Source: Mesostigma viride
Taxonomy: Eukaryota > Streptophyta > Mesostigmatophyceae > Mesostigmatales > Mesostigmataceae
Length of the DNA: 64,000 nt
Reading direction: 5' to 3'
NCBI GenBank assembly: GCA_009746045.1
Contig: RPFO01000027.1
Location: 4,275,953 to 4,339,952, forward strand
In this document: positions 8,815 through 19,088 of the stretch, piece after piece
How the letters are laid out: the number at the start of each line of letters is the position of its first letter
Position numbering within the stretch: position 1 is the stretch's first letter
Notes under the pieces: generated by a model
What the model was told of the DNA's origin: nothing
The model's input: only the letters and a program-made list of their open reading frames with translations
Database searches by the model: none
Position numbers and translations under genes: made by a program

Positions 8815-9260
8815 GTGGATCCAGCAGTCCTGCATTGTACAAAAAGCCTGTGAATGCCTGCACAGTTTCGGACAGGCGGCGGCAAACGGATGAAGCAGCC
8901 AGGAAAATATAAGGGGTGCTGAAAGGGTTCAAGAAAGTGGATCCAACAGTCCTGCATTGTACAAAAAGCCTGTGAATGCCTGCACAGTTTCGGACAGGCG
9001 GCGGCAAACGGATGAAGCAGCCAGGAAAATATAGGGGGTGCTGAAAGGGTTCAAGAAAGTGGATCCACCAGTCCTGCATTGTACAAAAAGCCTTTGAATG
9101 CCTGCACAGTTTCGGACAGGCGGCGGCAAACGGATGAAGCAGCCAGGAAAATCTAGGGTAATGAAAGCTTTAAGGGCCCAAGAAAGTGCTACCAACCCTC
9201 CTGCATTGTACAAATAACTTCTGAATGCTTGCACATGCCGGATAAGCGGCGGCAAACGGA
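8815..9260. repeat. Tandem array, about 122 bp unit, 3-4 copies
   Basis: Units begin GTGGATCC or a variant at 8815, 8937, 9059 and (diverged) 9186, giving periods of 122, 122 and 127 bp. Each contains CTGCATTGTACAAAAAGCCT and GGCGGCGGCAAACGGATGAA. The first three are almost identical; the fourth is degenerate. The array sits directly upstream of the coiled-coil gene's start. Confidence 0.85.
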
Positions 9261-9589
9261 ATGTGAAGCAACCAAAAACATGATTGCAATGAAAGTGCCC
9301 CTCCTGGCCTGGATAGAAAAACTAAAGAGGCCTGCATTGGCAGGATCACAACAACTTTGCAAGGACAGCAAAAAGGCAGCACTCACCGCATTCCTGCCGG
9401 CGCTGCCCGATGAAGTCCCAAGAGTAGTAGCCATGACAATGGACATCTGTGTCCAGGCAGAGAGATGGATTGGGTTGGTGGTGACAGTGTGAAGACTGGG
9501 TAAAGACTGTGAAGACTGGCTGTCCAGGGGAGGCTGTGTCTTGAATGTCTGAAGTGTCTTGGGTGGCCACTTAACATATTCCAGCCGCT

Positions 9590-10260
9590 TGTGATCTTTG
9601 GCGCGCTTTTACCGCCGCTGGCGCCACATAACCGAGGGTGTCCCGCCCGATTACGCCGTTACGGCCGGGTGGCCGCCTCACCCCTCACTTGTGACACCAT
9701 TCTGACATCTGCCGGGTACCCAAAGCGACACTCTTTTTCCGCCGCTGTCGTCATTCGACTGACGGTACGCCGTCCGATTTGGTCTCAAGGCAGGGTAGAA
9801 AAATAATAAATCGATTAAAAAATGATCAAATCTCAACTTGCAGATCCTGATGAAGATTTTGTAAACAAGTGCCAGATATTTGAGAGTTGCAGCAGGGAAG
9901 CAAAAGATTCAGGACTTTCGAATTTGGCCGGGCTGGCGCGCTTCCAGGGAATAACAGCCTGAATGACGAGGGCCCCACTCCTGACATCCGCCGGTTACCC
10001 GAAGCGACACCCTTATTCCGCCGCTTTCGTCGTTCGACTGACGGCACGCCGTCAGATTTTGCGTTTAGGGCCGGGTAGCAAATCATATATGGCAGACACT
10101 CACAAAGATTTTGGCCAGATGTCAGTGGAAAAGTGTCAGATATTTGTGAGTTACATGAGGGGAGCTCACTTCGAACTTGGCCGGACTGGCGCGCTTCCCG
10201 GGAATAACAGCCGGGCTGACGGGGGCCACTTGGAATTCCGCCAGGTGCGCGGAATTTATT
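9590..10260. repeat. Degenerate long repeat, period about 270-290 bp
   Basis: The block near 9700-9800 (CGACTGACGGTACGCCGTCC and flanks) recurs near 9985-10080 with about 80-85% identity by eye. A second block (GGCTGGCGCGCTTCCAGGGA near 9930) recurs near 10,185. Together they indicate two to three diverged tandem copies. Confidence 0.65.
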
Positions 10261-10547
10261 GGGACAAGCGGCCATCATCCGCAACTTCGCCGAGTCTGCG
10301 CTCTGAAAAACAAGAACAGCACAAGGGTTTGGCACAGGTAATGGGGCAATTGGAGGATGCATTTGGATTCTGCAGCCTGTAATAAGTCAGTGTGGCAGGC
10401 CTCCAAGGAGGAATCAGTCAAAGAATTCCCTGAATTGTTCAATCCTGCTTTCCCTGGATTTTTCACATGCATTGAGAGAGTTGTTTTATCCGTTTTCTGC
10501 CGCGTTTCCTCCTTGTGCATGGTGTCTCATGCTGATTCTTTTCCCAG

Positions 10548-10907
10548 ATGTCACCAGAGCTCCATACTCCTGAGGAAATTCATCAGCAGCAACCAGTGGG
10601 GGGGCAGTCCCTCCTGAACTCTGTGGATTGGAGCTTCCTGCTCTCCTCTTCTCCGCTGGACTCATCCCCCAGCTGGGGTGGCACCCAGGAGGATTGGGAG
10701 AATTTCACACCTCCCTTCATCCTGCAGTGGCTGGAAAGATACAAGCAGTCCGAGCAGGCCCGGCGTAAAGAGCCCGATACGCCCGGGAGCGCGGCCGAAA
10801 GCGAGCAACTGCGGCGAGAATTGGAGCAGGAGCTGATTTACCTTTTGTCAGAGCCAGAAGATTTCTTCTCTACAGAGACAGATGGGCAATGTGCAGGCAG
10901 TTTTTGA
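10548..10907 (+). CDS. Hypothetical protein, 119 residues, overlapping the next ORF
   Basis: Begins SPELHTPEEIHQQQPVGG and is rich in Ser, Pro, Glu and Gln with a charged central helix (ERYKQSEQARRKEP). The ATG is preceded directly by a pyrimidine tract ending in CAG (ATTCTTTTCCCAG), exactly like a 3' splice site, so this may be the second exon of a spliced gene rather than a viral ORF. It overlaps the next ORF by 26 bases in another frame. Not recognised. Confidence 0.45.
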   Translation: MSPELHTPEEIHQQQPVGGQSLLNSVDWSFLLSSSPLDSSPSWGGTQEDWENFTPPFILQWLERYKQSEQARRKEPDTPGSAAESEQLRRELEQELIYLLSEPEDFFSTETDGQCAGSF

Positions 10908-11433
10908 TGAGACCAACCAGCTGAGTGGGGAGGACCAGCAGCTGCTGTGGGAATACTTGCTGGATGGGAGCATCGACATTTCCGACGCCTGCACGGCGAA
11001 GTTTGACAAATTTAAGACCATGCTGGATACAGAGTCCCCCACAGAGCCCTCTGTCATCCTCAGGAGGTACCACACCCTGTCCAGATACCTGATGGCAGAG
11101 GGGCTGTCTCCCCACCACCGCCAGGATATGTTAAAGGCCAGGGCCAGGGTGGCAAAACGCGTGCCGTCTTCCTTGGGGGTTGACATGGACAAGTTGTTTT
11201 TGCTGGAGGACGAGAAGGTGGTGAAGGCCGTCACCCTCGACAGGGAGCAGCGATTAGGCAGGGAGGCCGAGAAGGCCGCGGTGGCCTTTCGTGCCCAGAG
11301 GGCGCGAGAGTACGAGGAGAGGAAGAAGAGAGAGAAGGAGGCCGCCAAGAAGGCGGATAGGGAGGAGAGGGAGGCCAAGAGGCTCAAGAAACTGAACACC
11401 CACGATATCAGAAAGTTTTTTGACCGTACTTGA
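10882..11433 (+). CDS. Hypothetical protein, 183 residues, possible N-myristoylation
   Basis: Starts MGNVQAVFDETNQLSGEDQQ. Gly2 followed by Asn fits an N-myristoylation signal, which would anchor it to membranes. The middle is helical and the last 60 residues are an extremely charged Lys/Arg/Glu helix (YEERKKREKEAAKKADREER). It overlaps the upstream ORF by 26 bases, an arrangement more common in viruses or mobile elements than in host genes. Family not recognised; intact frame. Confidence 0.5.
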   Translation: MGNVQAVFDETNQLSGEDQQLLWEYLLDGSIDISDACTAKFDKFKTMLDTESPTEPSVILRRYHTLSRYLMAEGLSPHHRQDMLKARARVAKRVPSSLGVDMDKLFLLEDEKVVKAVTLDREQRLGREAEKAAVAFRAQRAREYEERKKREKEAAKKADREEREAKRLKKLNTHDIRKFFDRT

Positions 11434-11508
11434 TGGTTTTGTGGAATCGTATTGATTTTGATGTGGCGACTCAGTTTAAAAAATTTCGTACTTATAATTA
11501 AAAATTTA

Positions 11509-11940
11509 ATGCGTTCCGGATTGAGTGTGCCATTGGTAGATGCGCAGGTTATGCACCGCGAACATCCGCGCACTTTTAAAGTGCCTTCGAGGGATAGGTT
11601 GTCTTCGATACGACCGGGGGATTTTGTCAAGATATCTAACACAAAAGAGCGTTTCTGGGTTCAAGTGACGCGCGTGTCTCGCCCACGTCTAGAGGGCACC
11701 GTCGACAACAACCTCGTATACACGCAACCTTATGATGCTGGTGACACCATAGTGTTTCATGAGGCCAACGTGTATGAAATTCTAAAAGCTGAGAAAGCAA
11801 CCAAGTTGGTGCAAGTTCTTAAACGTCACGCGCGACGGGTTCGCGGAGGCCATCCCAAAAACAGGAGGCCATCAAAATCCTTGTACACCAAAAACTTGAC
11901 AACATGCTCGAACATCCAAAATAACGAAAGGTTTAAATAG
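11509..11940 (+). CDS. DUF2314-like small protein
   Basis: I chose the ATG at 11509 because an AT-rich tract (11473-11508) directly precedes it and upstream codons look non-coding. The 143-residue product reads HPRTFKVPSRDRLSSIRPGD, then VKISNTKERFWVQVT, then GTVDNNLVYTQPYDAGDTIV, FHEANVYEI. This is the order of strands seen in DUF2314-like (YegJ-like) domains of bacteria and giant viruses: PGD-x-VK, RFWV, G-x-VDN, GD-x-I-x-F, N-x-x-EI. Molecular role unknown. The tail is basic. Confidence 0.65.
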   Translation: MRSGLSVPLVDAQVMHREHPRTFKVPSRDRLSSIRPGDFVKISNTKERFWVQVTRVSRPRLEGTVDNNLVYTQPYDAGDTIVFHEANVYEILKAEKATKLVQVLKRHARRVRGGHPKNRRPSKSLYTKNLTTCSNIQNNERFK

Positions 11941-12036
11941 TTTCTAAAAACTCAAAGACACGAAGACGATGGAGACAAACACCATCAAAGAACTTGTTAA
12001 CAGCTACCAAGACCGGTAGGCGCATCACTTTGCGCT

Positions 12037-12044
12037 TATATAAA
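12037..12044 (+). promoter_or_regulatory. TATA-box-like promoter
   Basis: TATATAAA lies 46-53 bases before the ATG at 12090, in an otherwise GC-balanced gap. It supports the 12090 start over the longer open frame. Confidence 0.45.
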
Positions 12045-12089
12045 GGGATAACATATCTCCACGAGTCAATAACAGCCGGTGACAAGTAC

Positions 12090-12998
12090 ATGACCATGGC
12101 GTTCCGGGCGGTTGTTATGTATCTGCGGCCCTCGCGCGACATGCCGGGGGAGGACCCCTTCGCAAACAAGATACGAGTGACGCCCGATGGCAAGATATCC
12201 GTCATCGATATCATCAAATCTGTTCTATTCATGACCGAAGACGGTGTCTTTAAAGATAAGGCGAATCAGATGGCGAGTAACGCGTTCGGACGCCTCGAGA
12301 AAGAGTACCCAGAGGTGTCATCTGGATGTAGACACTTCAAATTTCCCGGCGCCGGTCAGCGAGACACGCCTGTCATCGACCGACCAGGTGTCATCAAGAT
12401 CGTCCAGCTGCTGCCCGGCAGACGGGCCGCTTCCTTTCGCGACATGCTTGCGACGTTGTTTGAGCGGTACCTGGACGCGGACCGGTCGCTGGCCGACGAA
12501 ATATACGCCCGCGCGGATGCCAGGGACTCGCGGCTGAAGGACGACCAACGCGTGAAGAGTTGTGAGTCCACCAAAAGCCACATGCAGGCCGTGAAGGAGA
12601 GTGGCGCCCCCTCGTTGGCTCGTAACCCGGCCAGGGTGTACGCGCACATTAACGAGGTCGAAAACTACACGGCCACCGGGATGCACACCCGCGAGATCCG
12701 CGAGCTGCATCAGATGAAGAGGGGCGACTCGACGCGCGACTACCTCACCGAGAGCGTCTGCGCGGGCATCGACCTGATGAACATACTCAACAGGAACGCG
12801 ATATCCAGGGGGGAGAACCCCTCCGCCAGCATCGACAACATAGGCAGGGAGCTGTTCCCGGTGTTTGAGCGCCTTAAGATGCACGAGGAAGCTAGCAAAC
12901 CGCAGCCCAGGTCGTTTGCGCTGGCCAATAAGAACAAAAGAGAAGACTACAAGAGGCTGATCGCCGAGACCCAGGCCAGGAAGCGCGTTTGCTCGTGA
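12090..12998 (+). CDS. BRO/MSV199-like protein of giant viruses
   Basis: 302 residues from the ATG at 12090. The N-terminal half carries the run KISVIDIIKSVLFMTEDGVF, then FKFPGAGQRDTPVIDRPG, IKIVQLLPGRRAASFRDMLA and FERYLDADRSLADEI. This FPGxGQRxTPV...LLPG...RYL arrangement is a domain I associate with BRO/MSV199/KilA-N-type DNA-binding proteins of large DNA viruses and with giant-virus-derived genes in protists. The exact family name would need a profile search. The C-terminal half is charged and helical. Likely nuclear or factory DNA-binding role, by family. Confidence 0.6.
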   Translation: MTMAFRAVVMYLRPSRDMPGEDPFANKIRVTPDGKISVIDIIKSVLFMTEDGVFKDKANQMASNAFGRLEKEYPEVSSGCRHFKFPGAGQRDTPVIDRPGVIKIVQLLPGRRAASFRDMLATLFERYLDADRSLADEIYARADARDSRLKDDQRVKSCESTKSHMQAVKESGAPSLARNPARVYAHINEVENYTATGMHTREIRELHQMKRGDSTRDYLTESVCAGIDLMNILNRNAISRGENPSASIDNIGRELFPVFERLKMHEEASKPQPRSFALANKNKREDYKRLIAETQARKRVCS

Positions 12999-13015
12999 TG
13001 TCCGTTGCCTGAGTT

Positions 13016-13021
13016 AATAAA
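13016..13021 (+). terminator. AATAAA in a convergent gene gap
   Basis: AATAAA lies 18 bases after the stop of the BRO-like gene, in the 63-bp gap before the convergent fibre gene ends. It is a plausible polyadenylation or 3'-end signal for the plus-strand gene. Confidence 0.4.
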
Positions 13022-13061
13022 GCATTTGTGTTATTGAATGAAAATACCCATTTATCGTTCT

Positions 13062-16000
13062 TCACCTGTACACGAAGGAAGTAGGCACCCCCTCCGCGTG
13101 CACAGTGAACTCTATCGGGCGCTGGTCGGTAAATATTATCAGGTTGTTGGCGGACGTGATGATCACGGGGCACCGCTTGTCCGGGTCGGCGTCATCCAAA
13201 AACTTTTGCTGATTGGGATCCGTCGCCTGCACCACCTTCGAGGAGGCCAGCACGCCGTTCAGCCCGGTGACGCCCCCGCCCGGGTTGTCCCAGGTCACCT
13301 TCCCGATGTCCATGAGGACGGGGCCGGACTGGGCGGGCGTTTTGTTCGGCACCACGACCACCCGGAAGGTGGTCCCGCTCCATTGCGGCAGGATGGCGGG
13401 GGGGAGGGCGAGAACAGGGGGTTGTTGAGGGCGTAAACGGGGTTGGACAGGTGCTGGTGGTGCGCGATGGACAGCTCGAGTATGGCGGGGACGTGGGCCT
13501 GCACCACGAGGGGCAGCCACATGTACATCTGAACCACGTATTTGTTGTTCAGTGGGAATGCGGAGGGGACCAGGAGCAGGAGCTCGCGAGGGAAGTGCCC
13601 CCCCGCTCGGTAGGTGACGGTGAGCTTGCGCTGAGCCACACCGCTCGCGTCGAAGGTCCAGTCGCCGTAGTCCTGCGTCCCCGCGTTCGCGGCCATCTGT
13701 CTCACGGTCGCGCGCAGGCCGGCCAGGAGCGCCTCCTTCTCCGCGAGCCTCCACTCGTAGGAGGAGGGCAGTTGCGAGTCCTTCGCGAAGGGCGCCAGCT
13801 CCCCGGCGCGGTCGCTGAAGGTCCAGCTCTGGGTGCTGTCGAGCGGCAGGTCGTCGTCGCAGTACTCGGCTATCTTCATGTACGTGGGGCGGTAGTCCTC
13901 CCCGTCATAGTACTTGGGCAGCTGCCGGCCCTCGGTCGCGGCCGTCCCCTGCACCGGGCTGGCTGTTATTTGCTTTACCCCAAACCCCGCGGTGGTCGCG
14001 ATTACCGCGCGAACGTCATCGCTTAATGCCACGGTGTCGGAGAGGACAACATTAAAAGGCGCGATCCACTTGAACCAGACTTGCACTCGCCCGAGTTCCC
14101 CGCTCCAGTTAGACTTGGGGCCGGTGCTTATGAGGGACCATATAAGCTTGGCGGAGTACTTAAAAGTCTTATTGTCATTCGTGGCCTCCAAGAATCTCAC
14201 ATAGGCACTGAGATTTTCGTTCGTCTGCGTCGATTCTGTCACCTCCGCGCTCCAATTAAGATTCAAAAAGCTGATTGGCGAAGTGGTGTTATTTCGAGGA
14301 TTGTGCGAGAAGGTGTCGCCGGGGGCACGGGCAAAGGTGACCGAGAATTGCACCTCGTACGGGGAGGTGACGGACGGATAAGCGCTGTCCAAAGTGACAG
14401 TCACCTTTTGGTCCAGCTCGCGATAGTACCGCACCGTTTTCTGGTAAGGTGTGGACTCGGAGTATGCCACGAACGTGCCGTTGGTCACGCTATAGTTGTC
14501 CGCGAATGCGAAATTGTTCACTTGGAATTTCAGCAAACCGTCCTCCGGCAAAGACCACTCGCTCGAGGTCAAATCGGTCAGGGTCAGGACCAGCTCACCA
14601 GCTTCATTTTTCGTCACGTTGAACTTATCCGCGGGTGCTGTTACCGTACGGGAGTCCGTTAAATCAGAGGCGGACACGGACATCGTGACCATATTTCGAG
14701 TGACCTCGTCGGCGATTGCGCGAGAGTAGGGGATCCTCACCGTCATGGAAGTCACGCGAGAGTTTGATGTTCCGGCACTGACAACGGGCTGGTCAGCGAC
14801 CGGTTCCAAGAAGCCGAACGGGATCAAGTCCTGGGCCGTATAAGGCTGGATATCTTCTACTGTTTTGTTGTTGAAAGTTTTGGTCGGCGCCTGGACGGGA
14901 TTGAAGTTGCTACCCCGGACGACGACTTTGAATTTGCACGAGTGAATCGGAGGCGTGAAGTTCTCGACTCTGCCCTGCCCTCGCGCTTTGCGGACCCATG
15001 GGGTCACGATAAGGCGCACGTAGCTTCCTGTACCGTCAGTGCCGTGTTCTCCGTACTGGACCAACAAGGGGAGGTCATGGTAGGGTTCGGCGTAACTGAT
15101 GACAATGAACTTGTTCGACGTGTCGGAGGCTGTTTCCACGTCTCGAAACCCAAACAGGTTCTGGATTGTTTCATCAAGCTGACCAATAACCACCATGTAA
15201 TTGAAGCTAATCGTGATCGCGAACGAGCTCTTGTTGGGTCTATCCACCGGCGTGACGGTGGGAGCCGTGTGGGCACTCGTGTTGTAGGGACTGCGACTGT
15301 GGCTCACGGAGATCGTGTAATTCTCGTTTTCCACTGGCAGGTTAAGTGCGGGGCTCGTGTACTGCACGTCGGTTGGCTGCATGGATATGCCGTACCAGTC
15401 GACGGGCGTTTCGGTCGCATCGGGGCGGACGGTAAGCAACAAGCTGGACCGAAGCTGGGATATGGCGGTCGTGAGATTGTACCTCATAATGCGCATATTC
15501 AACGCTGGTTGGTATATGATGTTGGTGTTGGAGTCCGTGACGGCCTGAGTCATCAGAGTCCCCTGTATCGGGTTTAACCGCGCCCCCCCTGCTGTGCCCG
15601 GTGTCACGATCCCGTACTGACTTGTAGCGGGGTCTTCGGTTATCAGAGGGCGATCGTAACGAAAAGCGACGTAGGCAAAAGAGTTTGTCTGCCACGCGGT
15701 ATTGTCAAAGGGGAAGTTGACTTCTGAGCATCGCGGACGAGTGGTCGGGGCGCTCCTTAAAACGGGGGTGCCTTCGACAAACGTTTCTGCCCCCGTAGTG
15801 ACCTCACCACCGGTGCCCGTGCCAAAGATGACTCCACTCCCCAACGTTACGCGGAATCCGCCCGCGTAGTTGGGAGTGGGAGCGGACTTGTCTTTCCTGA
15901 CGTCGATATAGAACTGGAACTGTTTTTGGTATACTATTTCGGGCGGGGGGGAGGTCATTACCTGCCAATCGCTTGACGGATACCCCCTCACCCCGCCGCT

Positions 16001-17680
16001 GGTCGCGAGAGTCAGGTTATTTTGCAGGGTGGCCACGAACTCGGAAAGAGGCGCCGTCCAAGCAATCAGGTCCTTGTCGAACACCATGGCCACTTGTATC
16101 ACGCTGTCGTTGTAAGCATATGTTGGTACTGGTACTCCTTCACTTGTGAAGGGAGCCGAGAAACCTCCAGCGGCAACGTAACCGGCGGACAAATTGAGAA
16201 GATTTTCTGGACGGGCGTCGACTGTCCAGGTGTCGTATCTTGCAGCGTTTCCAAGCGAGTTGGCGAGCTGGACCGCGCCCGCCAGTAAACTCACGCGGAA
16301 CTGGCCTATACCGATTCCGGCACGCGCAATGTCGCTTATCGTCACGCTTAGAATACGCGGCGAGTCGTTATCGTCATTTTCGATGATCCCTGTCACCAAG
16401 TTAGAAGGATAGAAGGCATCTCCGTTCACGCTCCAGTCTCTGGAGATTAGTATATTAATCGGGTTAACAGTTGCAAGGTCAAACGGGGAGGTGAATCGGA
16501 ACGTGAGCTGCGGGTAGTTTAAAACAGGAGATGACGCGATCAAATCAAAATTGTCGGATGGGACACTGAAGTTAAAGTTTGTGCTGCTCTGGAGGTAATA
16601 ACGACCGGTGGCGGACTGAAGTCCTCCCGCCATCGGTGGCACGGTCACGGTCGCGTATGCCGACGACCCTCTTCCGAGATTGTTTGGCAGGTCGAGGTCG
16701 AACTGAAATGTCCTATTGTCTCCTGAAAGGTTGGTGATGTTGGAAACAACGTCTGTTCGCAGTCGAATAATAGAACCGTTGACAAATATTGATACCCCGA
16801 TCTTATCCGCTGTGAATGCATTGGAGGCCACAGCTGTGCCGAACACGACGGTCACGTCTTTTAGACGCTCCTGCTCCGTGAACGGATTGCCGCCTCGATC
16901 GAGAACCGTTATGCTGGTGATAGTGTCGAATGTGACCCCGCCCAGCGACTGCACGCTCGCCTCCAGCGAGCTTACCTGCGTCTGGAGAACGTCGATGGCC
17001 GGCTTGTCACGCAGCTCGGTATAACTTCCCGTGAAGAAACCAGACGCCTCTCGGCCTCGAAAAGCCACCTTGTCCACGTTCAGCCCCCCGGTGATCACCA
17101 CCCTCTGCTGCTCCTCTGACACGTTTGCGACAGGAGCCGTCTGACCGAACATGTACCCGCGACTGCCCCCCGCACTGCCCGTGGTGGCGAGATACGTCCG
17201 CACCGGCCCCGTGTTTGTGGACGCTGTTATCGCGTCCGTGTCGAATCCCGTGACGCCGCGGAACGGCTCCCCCGTGTTGTTGAACGTGATGCTGTCAACG
17301 TCCAGCCCGTCTCTGACAACCACCCTCTTCGTGTTGTTCTGAAGAGCTCCCTGCGCGTTCTGAGGGTTCACGAATGCGATCCTCGAGTTGTCCTCCGCGG
17401 GGAACCGCCACACGTACGGGGAGGCGGTGAACGACCCCGTGAAGGGTTTGTACAGGTCTGAAGCGGCCGGGAGACGGGCCAGCAGGTCCGGGTCCAGCTT
17501 CTCTGTCGTGATCGCCCCGTCCGATATCTGCAGGCTCGACAGTGGCGCGTTGTTCACGCGGAGGGTCTGCGCGCTGATGTCCACGCTCGGGGCGGACAGG
17601 GAGATGCCGAACTTGGACATCAGCTTCATCTCCCCGTTGTCGCACCGAAACACGCGGTTGTTGATCTCTCTGCTCTCCAT
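13062..17680 (-). CDS. Giant fibre-like structural protein, about 1,540 residues, one frameshift
   Basis: The N-terminus has features of phage-type tail-fibre and adhesin proteins: repeated short beta segments (LQISDGAITTEKLDPDLLAR), the GSYTELRDKP motif near residue 230, and a short coiled coil (VSSLEASVQSL). After it come many Thr/Ser/Asn/Val-rich stretches of about 100-130 residues that look like immunoglobulin-like beta sandwiches (for example VTSMTVRIPYSRAIADEVTR). There is no signal peptide, membrane segment or Cys-rich module. The frame shifts in the G7 run at 13398-13404, and the last roughly 110 residues are in the second frame. Total 4,619 nt, one base short of frame. Likely a surface fibre or capsid-decorating adhesin; role inferred from architecture. 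Divergent from the virion-type gene at 17757. Confidence 0.7.
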
Positions 17681-17756
17681 TGCGTTACCTTAGGCTCTCC
17701 TTTTTTTTTCGGTGCGTTCGAAACGGGCTCCAAATTATGCGCGCCACAGGTATACC
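17681..17756. promoter_or_regulatory. Divergent promoter of two structural genes
   Basis: 76 bases between opposite-facing starts, with a T9-10 tract at about 17,700-17,709. The capsid pair's divergent gap also carries a T tract. Shared layout suggests a common late-type promoter; inference only. Confidence 0.4.
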
Positions 17757-19058
17757 ATGACGACCAAACGCGTGCCCATAGACCTGCTGGACAACGACCA
17801 CGAGGCGCACACGCAGACGGCCCCCGTCATCCGCGGCGCCCACCTGGACGGGGTCGAGATCGTGGACGACGACGACCTGGACATCGCGGATCCGGGACCC
17901 GCCAAGTCGCGGCACGGGAGGAGGCACCACTCCAAGAGGCACTCGAAGAAGCACGGGGACGGCGGCGCCGACAAGGGGTACGACCAGCTGGCCAACCCCA
18001 AGAAGGCCAAGTCCCCGTTCGCGGCCCCCGCCACGACCGCCCCCAAGCCCGACACCGCCGAGGACGACTTTGCCGCGTACTACGAGGACATGTACGGCGG
18101 CGGCGGGGACGACTTCTACGACGACTTCGGTCCGCCCCCCGCGGACGTGGTGGAAGACGAGGCGGTGTACCGCCCCAGCAAGGAGGAACTGCACAAGGAG
18201 AAGGTGGAGCTGCTCCAGAGGCTGCACCGCCTCAAGGACAAGGGCATGGCGGTCCCCCAGTTCGACATGCGCTCCGACCTGGACGAGATCCGGTTCGAGC
18301 ACGAGAAGATCGTGAGGACTCTCGAGACCAAGAACGCCATCAACACCATGCGACAGATGCTGGTGGCCACCACGTCCGCGCTCCAGTTCCTCAACAACCG
18401 GTACGACCCCGTGGGCCTCAAGCTCGACGGCTGGTCCGAGACGATCATGGCTAACGTCACCGACTACGACAACGTGTTCGAGCGCCTCTACGAAAAGCAC
18501 CGCCACCGCGTGTCCATGCCCCCGGAGTTGGAGCTCATGCTCATGTTGGGCGGGTCGGCCATGATGTTCCATATGTCGGCGTCCTTCGCCAGCTCCGGGC
18601 TGCCCTCCATGTCCGATATCGCCAAGACCGACCCGGAGCTCATGAGGAGTCTGCTCAAGGTGATGATGGCCAAGCAGGAGGGGGGGGGCACCCCCAGGCG
18701 CCGCCACCTCCCCCGCCGCCCCCGCCCAAGACACCGCTAACGGAGGGCAGTACGTCATGCGAGGCCCCATGGCGTTCGGGGGGCGTTCGGGGGCGCCGCC
18801 GGGCCGGCCCCGAGGCCCGAGATACGCATCCCCGTCAACATGGACCGCATCGTGGAGGACGCCGTATCCCCCGCGGGGTCGCTGACCGATGCGGTGGTGC
18901 GGGTGATCGAGGACGACGGCGAGAGCGTCACCGGGAGCCTCGTGGGCGCGGACATCGACAACGTGAAGACCGTGCAGGTGGCCGGGGAGAAAAAGAGGGG
19001 CAGGAGGGGCGGGAAGGGCAAGAAGGACGACCCCACCAAGGTGGTGCTGGACCTGTGA
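17757..19058 (+). CDS. NCLDV-conserved virion-type protein (DUF5767-like), two frameshifts
   Basis: The first 140 residues are charged and disordered (His/Lys-rich near 60-75, Asp/Tyr/Gly-rich near 110-125). The conserved core follows: LQRLHRLKDKGMAVPQFDM, then LDGWSETIMANVTDYDNVFE, HRVSMPPELELMLMLGGSAM and FHMSASF. This KLDGWSE...DYDxVFExLxxK...PELxLxxMLGGSAxMFH pattern is shared by a widespread giant-virus family of unknown function found in virions; the name DUF5767 is from memory. Frames shift at the G9 run 18680-18688 and again around the G6/G5 runs at 18778-18793. The last frame ends in a Lys/Arg/Gly-rich tail at 19058. The two shifts cancel, giving 1,302 nt. Confidence 0.72.
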
Positions 19059-19075
19059 AAAAAAAAGCACCCGTG

Positions 19076-19082
19076 TATATAT
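19076..19082 (+). promoter_or_regulatory. TATA-like element before the zinc/F-box gene
   Basis: TATATAT ends seven bases before the ATG at 19089, after a run of nine A at 19058-19066. The close spacing implies a very short leader if it is used. Confidence 0.35.
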
Positions 19083-19088
19083 GACACC

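Larger units (their letters stand above)
8736..10547. other. Gene-poor stretch made of degenerate repeats
   Basis: No convincing gene in 1.8 kb. It holds a 122-bp tandem array (8815-9260) and, further right, two blocks of a longer degenerate repeat (9590-10260). Base composition is more balanced than in the flanking viral genes. It may be viral repeat DNA or host DNA inserted in the viral block. Confidence 0.5.

Noticed and set aside
8737-8957. N-terminal extension of the coiled-coil protein to 8957
   Set aside because: The extension is translated 122-bp tandem repeat and has no protein-like conservation between its own repeats beyond DNA identity.
8815-9260. CRISPR array
   Set aside because: The repeats are 122-bp direct tandem units without variable spacers, in a eukaryotic or viral context.
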